From NCBI RefSeq assembly GCF_003241315.1, contig NZ_QFOZ01000001.1, positions 434,001 to 498,000 on the forward strand: a stretch of 64,000 bases of DNA, given 5' to 3'. Shown in pieces: positions 9,436 to 17,525 of the stretch. The stretch's first letter is position 1, and every line of letters begins with the position of its first letter. The DNA comes from Lawsonella clevelandensis (GTDB lineage Bacteria > Actinomycetota > Actinomycetes > Mycobacteriales > Mycobacteriaceae). Below the pieces are notes generated by a model, which saw nothing but the letters and a program-made list of their open reading frames with translations, had not been told where the DNA came from and made no database searches. The position numbers and the translations under genes are program-made.

Positions 9436-10673
9436 TGCTTGACGTTCATTCTATACGTGCGGATTTCCCCATTCTCACGCGCACTGTCCGTGATGGGAAG
9501 CCTCTCGTCTATCTGGATTCTGGGGCAACGTCACAAAAGCCACTTCCCGTTCTCGATGCAGAACGTGACTTCGTGCTGCATCACAATGCTGCAACTCATC
9601 GTGGTGCTCACCAACTTGCGGAAGAGGCAACCGACGCATACGAGCATGCCCGCGAACTGGTAGCAGGTTTCGTTGGTTGTGCCATTGACGAGGTTATTTT
9701 TACGAAAAACTGCACAGAAGGTCTCAACCTCGTGTCCTACGTACTGGGGGATGATCGTGCTGGGCAGTACCGCGTCTCCGCTGGTGATGAGATTATTATC
9801 TCGGAGGCGGAACATCACGCAAACCTCATACCCTGGCAGGAGTTGTGCCGCCGGACAGGAGCCACTCTTAAATGGTTCCCATTGCGAGATGATGGGCGCC
9901 TTGATTTGGACGCGGTGGAGATTACTGAACGCACAAAAGTAGTTGCAGTAACTCATGCTTCCAATGTCACGGGTGCTATTACAGATGTTGCGACAGTAGT
10001 GGAGCGTGCACACCAGGTGGGGGCACTTGTTGTTCTTGATGCCTGCCAGTCGGTACCCCATATGCCGGTGAATTTCACCGCCCTGGGTGTAGACTTTGCC
10101 GCATTTTCCGGCCATAAGATGCTAGCGCCTTCAGGGGTTGGTGTCTTGTACGGCCGCGCACAGATCCTGCAGGCGCTGCCACCATTTTTGACAGGCGGTT
10201 CCATGATTGAACACGTCACCATGGAAAAGACGACGTATGCTCCACCTCCACAGCGTTATGAGGCTGGTGTACCTAATATGAGCCAGGTTGTGGGTTTAGG
10301 TGCTGCTGTCGAGTATTTGGATTCTCTTGGCATGGATAATGTCTTCGCCCATGAGCAAGAAATCACCAGTTATGCTTTGCAGGAACTTGGTAAGCTCACT
10401 GGCGTTCATATTGTTGGCCCCACCACTCCTGAAAATCGTGGCAGTGCTATTTCCTTCACTATTGATGGCATACATTCCCACGATATCGGACAATTCCTTG
10501 ATGATGATGGCATTGCCGTCCGCGTGGGACACCACTGTGCTGAACCACTCCACACTCACTTTGGGCTATCTGGTACTACTCGCGCTAGCTTCTACATTTA
10601 CAACACCCTCGATGAAGTCGACCGGTTAGTGGACGGTATTACGCGAGTACAGAAATTCTTTGGAGTTATCTAA
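9435..10673 (+). CDS. sufS: Cysteine desulfurase SufS
   Basis: SufS is a PLP-dependent class V aminotransferase-fold enzyme that removes sulfur from L-cysteine, forms a persulfide, and passes it to SufU. The 412-residue protein shows the PLP Lys in FSGHKML (Lys228), the preceding LDACQSVPH pocket, and the persulfide Cys in RVGHHCAEPLH near residue 367, with the downstream RASFYIYNT. It sits between sufC and sufU with overlapping start and stop codons on both sides, so translation is coupled. Confidence 0.97.
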   Translation: MLDVHSIRADFPILTRTVRDGKPLVYLDSGATSQKPLPVLDAERDFVLHHNAATHRGAHQLAEEATDAYEHARELVAGFVGCAIDEVIFTKNCTEGLNLVSYVLGDDRAGQYRVSAGDEIIISEAEHHANLIPWQELCRRTGATLKWFPLRDDGRLDLDAVEITERTKVVAVTHASNVTGAITDVATVVERAHQVGALVVLDACQSVPHMPVNFTALGVDFAAFSGHKMLAPSGVGVLYGRAQILQALPPFLTGGSMIEHVTMEKTTYAPPPQRYEAGVPNMSQVVGLGAAVEYLDSLGMDNVFAHEQEITSYALQELGKLTGVHIVGPTTPENRGSAISFTIDGIHSHDIGQFLDDDGIAVRVGHHCAEPLHTHFGLSGTTRASFYIYNTLDEVDRLVDGITRVQKFFGVI

Positions 10674-11185
10674 TGCGTTTGGAAAGCATGTACCAAGAGG
10701 TCATTCTGGACCATTATCGCCACCCCAACGCACGTGGACTGCGTGACAATTGGGATGCAGAAGTACATCACCACAACACCTCATGCGGTGACGATATTCG
10801 GCTACGTGTTCACCTAGACCACGATCCAGATGATCCGCATAACCCAGAAAAAACCGTCATTCGCGATATCTCCTATGACGGGGAGGGCTGCTCTATTAGC
10901 CAAGCATCCACGTCTATTATGACGGAGCAGCTTATTGGGCATACTGTGGCAGAAGCATTTGATATCTGTGATCGTTTTGAAAAGATGGTCACTTCTCGTG
11001 GCCAAGACGAGGGCGATGAAGATATCTTAGGCGACGGTACTGCACTGGCGGGTGTGTCACAGTATCCGGCACGTGTGAAGTGCGCTTTATTGGGATGGAT
11101 GGCGTTTAAGGATGCTTCGTCTCAGGCGCTTGAAGGATCGTCGGACAATGATGGTGCACCTGCCGATGGGGGAGAGAAAGAGTAA
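10673..11185 (+). CDS. sufU: Sulfur-relay protein SufU
   Basis: SufU is the zinc-containing sulfurtransferase that accepts persulfide sulfur from SufS in Gram-positive and actinobacterial Suf systems. The three conserved Cys are visible at residues 38 (SCGDD), 73 (EGCSIS) and 137 (VKCALL), and the insert between the second and third Cys fits SufU rather than IscU. The protein is 170 residues, with a polar tail of about 20 residues. It overlaps sufS by one base and abuts the next gene. Confidence 0.95.
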   Translation: MRLESMYQEVILDHYRHPNARGLRDNWDAEVHHHNTSCGDDIRLRVHLDHDPDDPHNPEKTVIRDISYDGEGCSISQASTSIMTEQLIGHTVAEAFDICDRFEKMVTSRGQDEGDEDILGDGTALAGVSQYPARVKCALLGWMAFKDASSQALEGSSDNDGAPADGGEKE

Positions 11186-11872
11186 ATGGAACCGGATTTC
11201 ACCTCATCACAGCAGCGTAAGCACAAGGAACAAGAGGACGCTGTTCTTAATGCTTTGGCAGCACTGGGAAGTGCTGCGCAAGAAGACGGAGAGAACCCGG
11301 ATGTGGATCCATTAGCTCCTGCTGCCGCATCGTCTTCTACTGCGTCATCATCTACTGTGCTGTCTTCTGGCACCCCATCTTCCGACACGCCTAATGTAGA
11401 TACTGCGGAGTCTGTAGAGACTGCAGAGTCTACAAATACTACAGAGCCTCCAGAAATTACTGACGATACTGATTTCTCTACCTGGACGGTTGATGACTAT
11501 CGTGCAGTAAAAGCAGAGGATCTCGCAAAGCTCCCTGATGATATTCCGCTTGCTCCGGAGGCTGAAGCCAAGGAAGTTCGCGAGGCAATGTATGACGTTG
11601 TCGATCCTGAACTTGGTGTTAATGTTGTCGATCTGGGGCTTGTGTACGACGTCAAAATGGACATTGCACGGCGCGCAACTATTGATATGACCCTCACTTC
11701 ACCAGCATGTCCGCTTACCGATGTTATTGAGGATCAGGCTTTCGTTGCAGTGTGTACAGAAGGGCATGCCCGGGCTTTGCGAATAAACTGGGTGTGGATG
11801 CCTCCATGGGGTGCCCATATGATTACAGATGATGGTCGTGAACAACTTCGCGCGTTAGGTTTTACCCTCTAA
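11186..11872 (+). CDS. sufT: SufT-like MIP18/DUF59 protein with a Ser/Thr-rich N-terminal extension
   Basis: The C-terminal 100 residues (about 129-228) form a MIP18/DUF59 domain: YDVVDPELGVNVVDLGL, then LTSPACPLTDVI with the conserved Cys, and the closing WVWMPPWGAHMI. Family members help mature iron-sulfur proteins. The usual protein is about 100-150 residues; here roughly 125 residues precede the domain. Residues 45-92 are Ser, Thr, Ala and Glu rich, and three 18-base tandem repeats at 11402-11455 encode TAESVE, TAESTN and TTEPPE. The start directly follows the sufU stop. The domain call is firm; the role of the extension is unknown. Confidence 0.87.
   Translation: MEPDFTSSQQRKHKEQEDAVLNALAALGSAAQEDGENPDVDPLAPAAASSSTASSSTVLSSGTPSSDTPNVDTAESVETAESTNTTEPPEITDDTDFSTWTVDDYRAVKAEDLAKLPDDIPLAPEAEAKEVREAMYDVVDPELGVNVVDLGLVYDVKMDIARRATIDMTLTSPACPLTDVIEDQAFVAVCTEGHARALRINWVWMPPWGAHMITDDGREQLRALGFTL
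11402..11455 (+). repeat. Three imperfect 18-base tandem repeats inside sufT
   Basis: Three in-frame 18-base units (11402-11419, 11420-11437, 11438-11455) encode residues 73-90 of the SufT-like protein. They lie in the low-complexity linker, where a repeat-number change would not disturb the domain. Confidence 0.7.
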
Positions 11873-12112
11873 ATGAAGTCAAAAATTATTACCGCCCTGC
11901 TAGCGATTCTTCTAGCGGTAGAGTTTGCGCTGGCAGCATACGCTATCCTTGCCCATCAATGGTTGGGTCTTATTGTGATGACGCTTCTTATTTTTGCGGT
12001 GATGTATTTTCTGGATCGTGAAGTTCGCCGCATGAAAGGGGAGTTGCCCCCGACATCCACTAATGGCAAGGGGCCTTCGCAACCATCTCACCGAGGTAAA
12101 AATCCTGCATGA
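11873..12112 (+). CDS. Small two-segment membrane protein
   Basis: The protein has 79 residues with two hydrophobic segments (about residues 5-27 and 30-46), then a basic and polar tail ending in KGPSQPSHRGKNPA. I do not recognise a named family. It starts immediately after the sufT stop and overlaps the ABC-F start by four bases (ATGA), so it is translated with the suf operon. The ribosome site is weak, consistent with translational coupling. A role beside the ABC-F protein or the Suf machinery is only inferred from position. Confidence 0.7.
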   Translation: MKSKIITALLAILLAVEFALAAYAILAHQWLGLIVMTLLIFAVMYFLDREVRRMKGELPPTSTNGKGPSQPSHRGKNPA

Positions 12113-13740
12113 TAACGTTTACTGATCTGGAGGTGCGGGCAGGTGTTCGTACTCTCCTTACTGTTCCTGGCTCTTTAGTGGTGCATGAGGGGGACCGCAT
12201 TGGGCTAGTTGGCCGTAATGGTGCTGGGAAAACTACCACTATGCGCATTCTTGCCGGCGAGACAGAGCCGTACGCTGGCACTATTGTGCGTTCGGGGGAT
12301 ATTGGTTATCTTCCGCAGGATCCTCGGGAAGGCAATCTCACAACAACTGTTCTCAGCCGGGTGTTGTCAGCGCGTGGACTTGATAGCATTGCTCGCAATA
12401 TGGATCGTCAGCAGTTCATTTTAGAGACTACTGATAACGATAAGAAACGCGATCAAGCTATTAAAAAATTTACTCGTCTAGAAGAACGCTTCAATGATCT
12501 TGGCGGCTACAAGGCGAAGGGTGATGCTGCCCGTATCTGTAACTCGCTGGGATTACCGCAGCGTGTTCTTACAGAAGAGCTAGGGCATCTTTCTGGTGGT
12601 CAACGCCGACGTGTGGAGCTTGCGCGTATTCTTTTCGGCAGTTCTCAAGCTGATGGCAGTAAAAACAACACAACGCTTTTACTCGATGAGCCAACAAACC
12701 ACTTGGATGCCGATAGTATCCAGTGGTTACGCGATTTTTTAATGCAATATACGGGCGGTCTCATCGTCATTAGTCACGATACTGAACTGTTGGATGCTGT
12801 CGTCAATAAGGTGTGGTATCTCGACTCCATCCGCGGTGAGATAGACACCTACAGCATGGGGTGGGAACGCTATCTTTCCGCACGCGCCGCCGATGAGCAG
12901 CGCCGCCGCCGGGAGCGCGCTAATGCCGAAAAGAAAGCAGCAGCATTGCGGGCGCAGGCTGCTCATCTGGGTGCTAAAGCCACAAAGGCAGCAGCTGCCC
13001 ATCAGATGGAACGCCGCGCGCAACGTCTCCTTGATGAAGCTGCCGATGTTCGACAGGCCGAAAAGCATGCTCATATTGCTTTCCCGAAACCTTTGCCGTG
13101 TGGAAAAACACCACTGACAGCGAAAAATCTGTCGAAGAGCTACGGTTCTTTGGAGATTTTCACTGGTGTGGATCTCGCCATTGATAAGGGCAGTCGTGTC
13201 GTTATTTTGGGTTTGAATGGTGCCGGTAAAACAACGTTGCTGCGTATTCTCGCCGGTGTAGAGAAGTCTGATGGGGACGGCACAGTTATTGAGGGGCATG
13301 GTCTGAAGCGTGGTTATTTCGCGCAGGAACATGACACTCTTAACCCAGATGAGAGCGTATGGGACAATATGGTGCGCCAGGCCCCAGACGCTGGAGCGCA
13401 GGACCTGCGCGGTTTGCTGGGTGCTTTCATGTTGACTGAGCAGATGTGGGAACAGCCTGCAGGTACTTTGTCCGGTGGCGAAAAGACACGTCTGGCACTT
13501 GCTAGTCTGGTGTGTTCACAAGCGAATGTCCTACTTTTGGATGAGCCCACAAACAACCTGGATCCTATTAGCCGCGAACAAGTGCTTGAAGCACTGCGTA
13601 CGTATGAGGGTGCTTGTATCCTCGTCACCCACGATCCGGGAGCAGTGGAGGCTTTACAGCCAGAACGCGTTATTGTTCTCCCTGATGGTGTGGAGGATCT
13701 GTGGGGCGATGATTATATGGAGATTGTCACGCTTGCCTAA
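12109..13740 (+). CDS. ABC-F family ATPase
   Basis: ABC-F proteins are soluble twin-ATPase factors that act on the ribosome during translation rather than in transport. Two nucleotide-binding domains are visible: GRNGAGKTTTM with LSGGQRRRVELAR and LLLDEPTNHLD, then GLNGAGKTTLL with LSGGEKTRLALAS and LLLDEPTNNLD. Between them is the basic, Ala-rich helical linker (about residues 260-320) that contacts the ribosome. No membrane segments occur. At 543 residues it is normal length. A homolog near the suf genes is also known in mycobacteria. It ends the operon, and a strong terminator follows. Whether it gives antibiotic protection cannot be told from sequence. Confidence 0.92.
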   Translation: MITFTDLEVRAGVRTLLTVPGSLVVHEGDRIGLVGRNGAGKTTTMRILAGETEPYAGTIVRSGDIGYLPQDPREGNLTTTVLSRVLSARGLDSIARNMDRQQFILETTDNDKKRDQAIKKFTRLEERFNDLGGYKAKGDAARICNSLGLPQRVLTEELGHLSGGQRRRVELARILFGSSQADGSKNNTTLLLDEPTNHLDADSIQWLRDFLMQYTGGLIVISHDTELLDAVVNKVWYLDSIRGEIDTYSMGWERYLSARAADEQRRRRERANAEKKAAALRAQAAHLGAKATKAAAAHQMERRAQRLLDEAADVRQAEKHAHIAFPKPLPCGKTPLTAKNLSKSYGSLEIFTGVDLAIDKGSRVVILGLNGAGKTTLLRILAGVEKSDGDGTVIEGHGLKRGYFAQEHDTLNPDESVWDNMVRQAPDAGAQDLRGLLGAFMLTEQMWEQPAGTLSGGEKTRLALASLVCSQANVLLLDEPTNNLDPISREQVLEALRTYEGACILVTHDPGAVEALQPERVIVLPDGVEDLWGDDYMEIVTLA

Positions 13741-13812
13741 CCTCCGCATTTCTCGAATGCTCTCTCAGTTGTCCTCGTACAGCCTTCACATCTGAATGAA
13801 TCATAGATAGCT

Positions 13813-13853
13813 AATGCCGGTGCAGCGCCTTGTTGAAGCACTGCACCGGCATT
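13813..13853. terminator. Bidirectional terminator between the suf operon and acn
   Basis: A perfect 13-base inverted repeat (13813-13825 with 13841-13853) has a 15-base loop. It lies between the converging ABC-F and aconitase genes, so it can end transcription from both sides. Confidence 0.85.
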
Positions 13854-13879
13854 GCTACACCAGTACTGTGTTTATTGTT

Positions 13880-16576
13880 TTATCCGTTCTTTACCATGTT
13901 CCGCAGTACGTATTGCAGAATGCCACCATTCCGGTAGTAGTCGGCTTCCCCGGGGGTGTCGATTCGGACGACCGCATCGAACTGAACAGTATCACCGTTA
14001 TCTTTAGTGGCAGTCACTGCGACAGTCTTCGGGATATTACCGGTAGTGAAGTCACTGATACCGTTGATATCAAAAACTTCTGTGCCATCTAGGCCTAGCG
14101 ATTCGTGGCTTTCGCCTTCTGGGAATTGGAGAGGGATAACGCCCATACCGATGAGGTTGGAGCGGTGAATACGCTCGAAAGATTCCGCGATAACCGCTTT
14201 AACGCCGAGGAGGGCGGTGCCTTTTGCCGCCCAGTCGCGGGAGGAGCCTGTTCCGTATTCTTTACCACCGAGGACAACAAGCGGAATACCAGCCGCAGCA
14301 TAGTGCTGTGCCGCATCATAGATAAAGCTCTGCGGGGCGCCATCTTGGGTGAAGTCTCGGGTGTAGCCACCACTTACCCCATCGAGTAGTTGGTTCTGCA
14401 AACGGATATTAGCGAAGGTGCCACGCACCATAACTTCATGGTTACCGCGTCGAGATCCAAAGGAGTTGTAGTCCTTCTGTGCTACCCCGTAAGAATCCAG
14501 ATATTGTGCCGCGGGGGTGCCTGGTTTAATTGCGGAAGCGGGGGAGATGTGGTCAGTGGTGACGGAATCGCCCAACTTAGCTAGTACTCGAGCACCTTTC
14601 ACGTCAGTAACAGGATCCGGTTCCAGAGTCATACCGTCAAAGTAGGGGGCTTTGCGAATATAGGTGGAATCGTCGTTCCATGCGAAGGTGTCGCCTTCCG
14701 GGGTGTCAAGGTTTTGCCAGTGTTCGTCACCGGTAAAAACATCGGCATAGTCTTTGGCGTACATGTCTTCGGTGATGGAGGACATAATGATGTCGTTAAT
14801 GTCATTATCGGATGGCCAAATATCGCGGAGATAAACCTGTTTGCCGTCGTTATCGGTACCGAGGGGCTCTTTATCGAAATCAATATCAAGAGTGCCCGCA
14901 ATGGCATAGGCAATAACGAGCGGCGGTGATGCCAGATAATTCATCTTGATATCGGGGTTGATGCGTCCCTCAAAGTTACGGTTACCAGAGAGAATGGAGC
15001 AGGCAGCAAGGTCATTGTCTTGAATTGCCTGGGATACTTCTGGAATAAGGGGACCACCGTTGCCGATGCAGGCAGTGCAGCCATAACCGGAGAGGTAGAA
15101 ACCGAGTTTTTCGAGGTACTTCCACAGGCCGGCAGTGTCGTAGTAGTCGGTAACAACCTGGGAGCCTGGACCCATAGTGGTTTTTACCCACGGCTTCACG
15201 CGCAGGCCACGCTGTACCGCATTACGTGCGAGTAGGCCTGCGGAAAGCATTACTGATGGATTCGATGTGTTCGTGCATGACGTAATGGATGCGATGCCGA
15301 TAATGCCGTGGTCTAGGTCAAAACTGCCGCGTTCGGCTGTGTCTACATGAACGGGGTGTGAGGGGCGTCCGGACAGATCGCCTTTACCTTCGGGATCACT
15401 CGTGTAGCTGCGAACAGTTTTCCGCCAGGTTTCTTTTGCCTGGTTGAGGGGGATACGGTCTTGCGGACGTTTCGGGCCGGCAATAGAGGGGACGACAGTA
15501 CCCAGGTCAAGCTCAAGGTATTCCGAATAGGTTGCCTCTTTACTGGGGTCATGCCACAGTCCTTGTGCCTTTGTGTAGGCTTCCACGCGGGCGATAGTGT
15601 CGTCATCACGGCCGGTGAGACGCATATAGTTGAGGGTTTCTTGATCAATGGGGAAGATGGCGCAGGTAGAACCATATTCAGGGGACATATTGCCGATAGT
15701 GGCACGGTTAGCAAGTGGTACTGCGCTGACGCCTTCCCCATAGAATTCCACGAATTTTCCAACCACACCGTGCTGGCGAAGCATATCAGTAATGGTAAGA
15801 ACAACATCTGTAGCGGTGACACCCGGCTGTGTTTGGCCAGTAAGTTTAAAGCCAACAACACGGGGGATAAGCATGGAGATGGGCTGGCCAAGCATAGCAG
15901 CCTCGGCTTCAATACCACCGACGCCCCAGCCCAGAATGCCAAGACCATTTTCCATGGTGGTGTGGGAATCAGTACCCACGCAGGTATCGGGGTAGAGGAC
16001 ACCGTCATTGTTCATAACAACGCGTGCTAAGTGTTCTATGTTCACTTGGTGCACGATGCCGGTTCCCGGGGGAACGACGCGGAAGTTGGAGAATGCTCCT
16101 TGTCCCCAGCGGAGGAATTGATAGCGTTCTTTATTCCGTTCGTATTCAACCTCAACATTTTTGGTGAGGGCATCTGGGGTACCGAAGTATTCGACGATAA
16201 CGGAGTGATCGATCACCATCTCAGCGGGGTTGAGAGGGTTGACCTGGTCGGGGTCTCCTCCCAGCGTAGTGACAGCTTGACGCATGGTGGCCAGGTCAAC
16301 AATGCACGGAACGCCGGTGAAGTCCTGCATGAGAACGCGTGCGGGGGTGAATTGTATTTCTACACTGGGGTCTGCGGAGGGATCCCAGTGGGCAAGAGCA
16401 TTAATATGTTTTTCTGTTACATTGGCACCGTCTTCGTTACGAAGAAGATTCTCCGCCAATATCTTTAAGGCGTATGGAAGTTTATCAACTCCGGGCAGAG
16501 AGTTGATATTAAAGTAGTTGTACTGCTGTCCATTCACCTCAAGGGTGTCTAGAGCGTTGAAAGAATTAAGGCTCAT
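13880..16576 (-). CDS. acn: Aconitate hydratase A
   Basis: Aconitase interconverts citrate and isocitrate in the TCA cycle using a 4Fe-4S cluster. The protein is 898 residues, within the AcnA/IRP1-type range. Cluster Cys appear in ITSCTNTSNPSVM and GYGCTACIGNGGP, and the swivel domain carries GSSRDWAAKG, which contributes a substrate-binding Arg. A GGAG site precedes the ATG. In many relatives a TetR gene (acnR) follows acn. Here the space downstream holds only a terminator, so that regulator is missing from the locus. Apo-aconitase depends on the neighbouring suf genes for its cluster. Confidence 0.97.
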   Translation of the reverse strand: MSLNSFNALDTLEVNGQQYNYFNINSLPGVDKLPYALKILAENLLRNEDGANVTEKHINALAHWDPSADPSVEIQFTPARVLMQDFTGVPCIVDLATMRQAVTTLGGDPDQVNPLNPAEMVIDHSVIVEYFGTPDALTKNVEVEYERNKERYQFLRWGQGAFSNFRVVPPGTGIVHQVNIEHLARVVMNNDGVLYPDTCVGTDSHTTMENGLGILGWGVGGIEAEAAMLGQPISMLIPRVVGFKLTGQTQPGVTATDVVLTITDMLRQHGVVGKFVEFYGEGVSAVPLANRATIGNMSPEYGSTCAIFPIDQETLNYMRLTGRDDDTIARVEAYTKAQGLWHDPSKEATYSEYLELDLGTVVPSIAGPKRPQDRIPLNQAKETWRKTVRSYTSDPEGKGDLSGRPSHPVHVDTAERGSFDLDHGIIGIASITSCTNTSNPSVMLSAGLLARNAVQRGLRVKPWVKTTMGPGSQVVTDYYDTAGLWKYLEKLGFYLSGYGCTACIGNGGPLIPEVSQAIQDNDLAACSILSGNRNFEGRINPDIKMNYLASPPLVIAYAIAGTLDIDFDKEPLGTDNDGKQVYLRDIWPSDNDINDIIMSSITEDMYAKDYADVFTGDEHWQNLDTPEGDTFAWNDDSTYIRKAPYFDGMTLEPDPVTDVKGARVLAKLGDSVTTDHISPASAIKPGTPAAQYLDSYGVAQKDYNSFGSRRGNHEVMVRGTFANIRLQNQLLDGVSGGYTRDFTQDGAPQSFIYDAAQHYAAAGIPLVVLGGKEYGTGSSRDWAAKGTALLGVKAVIAESFERIHRSNLIGMGVIPLQFPEGESHESLGLDGTEVFDINGISDFTTGNIPKTVAVTATKDNGDTVQFDAVVRIDTPGEADYYRNGGILQYVLRNMVKNG

Positions 16577-16723
16577 ACAGGCGCTCCGTTCTGAATAGAT
16601 TAGTGTCTTCAGGTTACCTTACTTACTGTGTTGTCTCAGACATCTCGGTTGGTTAAAACAGTTAGCTAAGCCAGTAGACTAGGGGTATCTATGGGTATCT
16701 CTGCCGTTATAGAACGAGGTTTT

Positions 16724-17284
16724 ATGTCTGACTCAGCTCCGCTACCCACATCGGTTTCTCATCCAGCGCTTCCTCATGGTGTTAATCCCGCTGCGATTGC
16801 TGCCGATCTACAAAAAGATGGAGTATCTGCAACTCCTCAGCTAGCAGGAGCTTTACGAGAACGTGTGTATCAGGCTCATAGCAAGGGAATAGATTTAAAA
16901 ATTGTTTATTATCCGGGTTCGGATAAAAGTTTCACAGCTACTCGTAATTTAGCAGAGCTTCTCAAGCCTCATATTGATGGCACTATTGTGGTACTTAATG
17001 ATGAGCAAATTGGCTCTGTGAGCCCCGTGTATCCACGTTATGTCATGGAACATGCAGAGATCGATGCTAATCGGATTATTACTAACAGTAAGCCTCCTTA
17101 TACAACACAGCAGGTGCTGGCACGTATTGACACCTACATCCATGATGTCGCTGAGTCGTCTCTTAATTGGACTCCTATTATGAGCGGTGTTGGAGTGACT
17201 GTAGTGCTGACTATCACGGTGATAGCGACAATTTTCAAGAGAAAATTATCGGCGTTATCCTCGCGCATTACCTCATCCCACTAA
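16724..17284 (+). CDS. Membrane-anchored protein of the Rv1476 family
   Basis: The protein has 186 residues from the ATG at 16724, chosen because ACGAGG stands at good distance before it; an in-frame ATG at 16691 lacks this. Most of the chain is soluble and alpha/beta in character, with IVYYPGSDKSFTATRNLAELL and TIVVLNDEQIGSVSPVYPRY. One transmembrane segment lies near the C-terminus (PIMSGVGVTVVLTITVIATI), followed by a short basic tail. A similar protein sits between acn and ripA in mycobacteria, and the order here is the same. Its function is unknown. A link to the cell-wall hydrolase that follows is suggested only by conserved neighbourhood. Confidence 0.75.
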   Translation: MSDSAPLPTSVSHPALPHGVNPAAIAADLQKDGVSATPQLAGALRERVYQAHSKGIDLKIVYYPGSDKSFTATRNLAELLKPHIDGTIVVLNDEQIGSVSPVYPRYVMEHAEIDANRIITNSKPPYTTQQVLARIDTYIHDVAESSLNWTPIMSGVGVTVVLTITVIATIFKRKLSALSSRITSSH

Positions 17285-17470
17285 ATCTCATTATTTGGGC
17301 ATCCTATTTGTCACGCTCGTCCATAAAACTGCAGTTAAATAGGGGAATATAGGGCTTTAAAGAGAGTTACATAAGAGTAATTCTGTTAAAGATGTTTCAT
17401 ATGGTGACGAAGTGTCGTACGGTACAAGTGTCACACTAGTGTAGATTGCCACATTCATGAATAGGGAAAG

Positions 17471-17521
17471 CCGTGTTCGGGGAAGAACACGGACTCCTGT
17501 TTTGTGTAAGTGGAAAGGAGT
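17471..17521 (+). promoter_or_regulatory. Leader hairpins that may mask the ribosome site of the RipA-like gene
   Basis: A perfect 8-base stem (17471-17478 with 17485-17492, loop GGGGAA) is followed at once by ACTCCT (17493-17498). This can pair with AGGAGT (17516-17521), the Shine-Dalgarno site of the GTG start at 17526. The layout resembles a translational switch, but no known riboswitch core was recognised in the 240-base leader. Confidence 0.4.
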
Positions 17522-17525
17522 AGCT

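Noticed and set aside
15461..16030. Long open frame antisense to aconitase (and several similar ones antisense to tkt, sufB, sufS and secA2)
   Set aside because: No ribosome sites, no recognisable protein features, and the opposite strand encodes clear conserved enzymes. These are shadow frames.
17285..17525. Known c-di-AMP riboswitch upstream of the RipA-like gene
   Set aside because: The gene type fits but I could not identify the conserved aptamer sequence, so only the hairpins are reported.
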